A stretch of DNA of 64,000 nt, taken from contig JBDWGM010000166.1 in assembly GCA_039975755.1 (NCBI GenBank), forward strand, positions 62,001 through 126,000, written 5' to 3'. The position numbers and the translations under genes were made by a program. Below, piece after piece: positions 61,586 through 64,000 of this stretch (position 1 is its first letter; every line of letters begins with the position of its first letter). Source of the stretch: JABSSA01 sp039975755. GTDB lineage: Bacteria > Pseudomonadota > Alphaproteobacteria > Rhodobacterales > Rhodobacteraceae. The notes beneath the pieces were generated by a model. The model saw nothing but the letters and a program-made list of their open reading frames with translations. It had not been told where the DNA came from and ran no database searches.

Positions 61586-63556
61586 TTGACGAACACGTCG
61601 ACAGCGTCCGGGGGGGCGGAGTCCGTACCGGGATTGATGTATCGCAACGCAAAGAAATTTGCGGACAAACCAGCCTATCGGGAAAAAGAATTTGGAATCT
61701 GGCAAAGCTGGGATTGGAAAGCTGCGCTGGAAGAAACCGAGGCTTTGGCGCTGGGGCTGTTAAACCTTGGGCTAAGTGAAGGCGACCATGTCGCCATCAT
61801 CGGGCGCAATAGGCCAAAGCTGTATTGGTCAATGGTCGCAGTTGAGATGTGCGGCGCGGTTCCTGTGCCTTTGTATCAAGACGCCGTCGCCGAAGAGATG
61901 TCCTATGTGCTGATCCATTGCGGTGCGCGTTTCGTCATTGCGGGTGATCAAGAGCAAGTCGACAAAGTCATCGAAGTACAGCCTGAATTGCCTGATTTCG
62001 AACAGATGATCTATCTGGATCCGCGTGGCTTGCGCAAATACGACCACAGCAAACTTCATCATTTTGATCAGGTCCAAAACTCAGGACGTGCAAAGCGCAA
62101 TGACCTGATGCCAGAACTGAGTCGTCGGACAAACGCGCTGACCACCGATAGCACTTGTGTCATGCTGTATACGTCTGGAACAACGGGAAAACCCAAAGGC
62201 GTCGTGCTGTCGAACCGCAATGTGATCGAAACGGCGAAAGCGTCATGCGAATTTGATGATCTGCGACAAACAGACGAAATTTTGGCCTATCTGCCGATGG
62301 CGTGGGTCGGTGATTTCATCTTTTCCGTTGGTCAGGCGATGTGGGCGGCGTTCTGTACTAATTGCCCCGAAAGTGCTGAGACCATGCACACTGACCTACG
62401 CGAAATTGGTCCGACGTATTATTTTGCACCGCCGCGCGTGTTTGAAACGCAGTTGACCCAAGTCATGATCCGCATGGAAGATGCGAGCAAGTTCAAACAG
62501 AACATGTTCCATTATTTCATGGATATTGCGCGAAATGTCGGACCTAAACTGCTGGATGGTGAAACCGTTGGCGGCATGGACAAGCTGAAATACCAGCTTG
62601 GCGAGTTGATGGTTTACGGGCCTCTCAAGAACACTTTGGGGTTCAGTCGCGTCCGCGTTGGATATACCGCTGGCGAAGCTATTGGGCCTGAGATTTTCGA
62701 TTTCTACCGGTCGATGGGCATCAATCTTAAACAGCTTTACGGCCAAACCGAAGCTACGGTTTTCATCACTGCACAACCTGATGGACAAGTTCGATCAGAC
62801 ACTGTTGGCGTGCAATGCCCGGGTGTTGAGCTGAAGATCGACGACGGCGGCGAGGTGTTTTATCGATCTCCGGGTGTTTTTGTTGAATATTACAAAAACC
62901 CTGAAAGCACAGCTGACACCAAAGACGCTGAAGGTTGGGTTGCAACGGGTGACGCAGGATTCATTGAACCGGATACTGGTCATCTGCGCATTATTGATCG
63001 CGCGAAAGACGTGGGTAAAATGGCTAACGGCAGCCTGTTTGCCCCTAAATATGTGGAAAACAAGCTAAAGTTCTTTCCCAACATTTTGGAGGCTGTTGTG
63101 TTCGGCAATGGCCGGGATGAATGCACTGCATTTATCAATATCGATCTGACGGCTGTCGGAAACTGGGCGGAACGCAACAACATTGCCTATGCGTCCTACC
63201 AAGAACTTGCAGGACATCCCGAAGTGTTGGGCGCGATCCAATCTCATGTCGAAGATGTAAACAAATCTGTGGCCGAGGATGAAATGTTGTCGGCCTGCCA
63301 GGTGCACCGCTTTGTTGTTTTGCACAAAGAGCTTGATGCAGATGATGGTGAACTGACCCGGACGCGCAAAGTCCGCCGTCGTATCATCGAAGAGAAATAC
63401 GCCGACATAATTGGCGCATTGTATGATGGGTCATCGTCTGTCGATACAACAACAGAAGTGACCTATGAAGACGGACGCAAAGGGTCAATTAGCGCCACGT
63501 TGGATATTCGAACTGCCACCGCTGGACCGGTTGTTCAGAAAATGGCGGCCGAATGA
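61586..63556 (+). CDS. AMP-dependent long-chain acyl-CoA ligase
   Basis: A 656-residue AMP-forming ligase. The P-loop-like YTSGTTGKPKGVVLSNRN is near residue 203, the YGQTEATVF motif near 390, and the ATGDAGFIEPDTGHLRIIDRAKDVGK adenylate-binding block near 455-480. Length matches the long-chain group (FadD/VLACS type). A TTG at 61586 is taken as start because GGGAGG lies seven bases before it; the usual N-terminus in relatives (MTGTAT-like) fits. It activates a fatty or aromatic acid whose identity is unknown and is co-oriented with an ABC transporter gene. Confidence 0.88.
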   Translation: MTNTSTASGGAESVPGLMYRNAKKFADKPAYREKEFGIWQSWDWKAALEETEALALGLLNLGLSEGDHVAIIGRNRPKLYWSMVAVEMCGAVPVPLYQDAVAEEMSYVLIHCGARFVIAGDQEQVDKVIEVQPELPDFEQMIYLDPRGLRKYDHSKLHHFDQVQNSGRAKRNDLMPELSRRTNALTTDSTCVMLYTSGTTGKPKGVVLSNRNVIETAKASCEFDDLRQTDEILAYLPMAWVGDFIFSVGQAMWAAFCTNCPESAETMHTDLREIGPTYYFAPPRVFETQLTQVMIRMEDASKFKQNMFHYFMDIARNVGPKLLDGETVGGMDKLKYQLGELMVYGPLKNTLGFSRVRVGYTAGEAIGPEIFDFYRSMGINLKQLYGQTEATVFITAQPDGQVRSDTVGVQCPGVELKIDDGGEVFYRSPGVFVEYYKNPESTADTKDAEGWVATGDAGFIEPDTGHLRIIDRAKDVGKMANGSLFAPKYVENKLKFFPNILEAVVFGNGRDECTAFINIDLTAVGNWAERNNIAYASYQELAGHPEVLGAIQSHVEDVNKSVAEDEMLSACQVHRFVVLHKELDADDGELTRTRKVRRRIIEEKYADIIGALYDGSSSVDTTTEVTYEDGRKGSISATLDIRTATAGPVVQKMAAE

Positions 63557-63726
63557 ACATCGCACGGATCATAGACAAATCGCACTGCGCATCGAATTCT
63601 ATTTGCAGTGCAGAATTGTCCGACTTCAGCGCGAATGTGTTTTTCGGTTTGGCGACGGGTCAAGCCACTGAATTTGAATTCTTCAGCAAGACCAATCAGG
63701 TAGCGTCTTTCCAGAGTGTCAAACAT
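63535..63726 (-). CDS. Small hypothetical protein with strong ribosome-binding site
   Basis: A 63-residue protein starting MFDTLERRYLIGLAEEFKFSG and ending AAIF, with a charged helical first half and three cysteines later. GGAGG seven bases before the ATG is a consensus site. It lies antisense in the space between the acyl-CoA ligase and the ABC ATPase and overlaps the ligase 3' end by 22 bases. No plus-strand gene in this space is convincing. The family is not recognised. Confidence 0.5.
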   Translation of the reverse strand: MFDTLERRYLIGLAEEFKFSGLTRRQTEKHIRAEVGQFCTANRIRCAVRFVYDPCDVHSAAIF

Positions 63727-63811
63727 GTTTGGACCTCCGTTGTTGCTCTGACTCAATCTGCGCACGAATTAGTTAATTTCTCGCAACTGCAGCGAACTGG
63801 GAGTGTGGCGC

Positions 63812-64000
63812 ATGCTTGATCAGTCCGAAGGTTACACGACATCTGACGGTCGAAAGATCGGCGGTGTTGTGATGGAAATGAAGAACATCACTTTGCGATT
63901 TGGCGGCGTCGAGGCGATCAAAGATATCTCGTTTGATATCCGCGAAGGCGAAGTGCGTGCGATCATTGGACCCAACGGAGCTGGCAAGTCTTCGATGTTG
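63812..64000 (+). CDS. ABC transporter ATP-binding protein, LivG type (partial)
   Basis: The first 63 residues of an ABC ATPase, cut by the window end. After a short N-terminal extension (MLDQSEGYTTSDGRK), MKNITLRFGGVEAIKDISF and Walker A GPNGAGKSS are typical of LivG-type branched-chain amino acid transporter ATPases. GGGAG precedes the ATG. A transporter next to an acyl-CoA ligase and a two-component system suggests uptake and activation of an organic acid. Confidence 0.8.
   Translation, partial: MLDQSEGYTTSDGRKIGGVVMEMKNITLRFGGVEAIKDISFDIREGEVRAIIGPNGAGKSSML

Noticed and set aside
63553..63819. Plus-strand 88-codon frame between the acyl-CoA ligase and the ABC ATPase
   Set aside because: No ribosome-binding site and no coherent fold; the opposite strand carries a frame with a consensus site.
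1..64000. Mobile elements, CRISPR arrays, tRNA/rRNA genes, prophage
   Set aside because: No transposase, integrase, spaced direct-repeat array, tRNA-like cloverleaf sequence or phage gene was found by reading both strands.

Overview
The window reads as chromosomal DNA of a marine alphaproteobacterium of the Rhodobacteraceae (Roseobacter group). The evidence is protein-family content and gene order: an RpoH2-type second heat-shock sigma factor, a urate hydroxylase PuuD with a cytochrome c tail, the rbfA/truB/dapB neighbourhood, mreBCD-mrdA-rodA, a TRAP transporter beside C3-sulfonate catabolic genes, and two DUF3179 proteins. I see no tRNA, rRNA, insertion sequence, phage, CRISPR array or replication origin. 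Coding density is high, and most start sites below were chosen by Shine-Dalgarno position rather than by the longest frame.

Layout. 0-9 kb: minus-strand housekeeping genes (rbfA, a phosphodiester glycosidase, truB, rpsO) mixed with accessory genes: a Sec-exported DUF3179 protein, an RTX-repeat protein, a DUF1643 protein and a yjhX/GNAT pair resembling the E. coli TopAI/YjhQ toxin-antitoxin locus. dapB diverges from rbfA. 9-17 kb: puuD, murJ, a Tat-type DUF3179 paralogue, trpS, a rhomboid-fold protein without catalytic residues, an SDR and a GNAT. 17-19 kb: leuA behind a leucine-rich leader peptide. 19-28 kb: a divergent LacI-family regulator with tandem operators, then an apparent operon: small membrane protein, TRAP transporter (DctP, DctQ, DctM), HpsN-type sulfopropanediol dehydrogenase, SDR, sulfopyruvate decarboxylase ComDE and an FMN-dependent 2-hydroxyacid dehydrogenase. 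This is best read as uptake of 2,3-dihydroxypropanesulfonate (DHPS) and its conversion through sulfolactate and sulfopyruvate to sulfoacetaldehyde. 28-36 kb: a YceI-cytochrome c fusion, the rod-shape cluster mreB-mreC-mreD-mrdA-rodA, a hydroxypyruvate reductase and a small membrane protein. 36-43 kb: an M3 peptidase, then a tight minus-strand series rpoH2, chaN-like, coaBC, dut, moeB/thiF. 43-54 kb: a GST, comM, the minus-strand series rsmI-yraN-gshB-esterase, the divergent LpoA-like lipoprotein and glnD, a second GST and a histidine phosphatase. 54-64 kb: a stand-alone iron-sulfur/molybdopterin formate dehydrogenase, DUF1203, an M20 amidase, an OmpR regulator with a hybrid histidine kinase, and a divergent long-chain acyl-CoA ligase leading to a LivG-type ABC ATPase cut by the window end.

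Points most worth a second look: the regulatory DNA and enzyme set of the sulfonate operon, the apparently leaderless leuA leader peptide, the yjhX/GNAT pair, the pseudo-rhomboid, and two short genes with good ribosome-binding sites (minus strand between the acyl-CoA ligase and the ABC ATPase; plus strand overlapping the formate dehydrogenase start). No wholly new multi-gene system is proven by the sequence alone.
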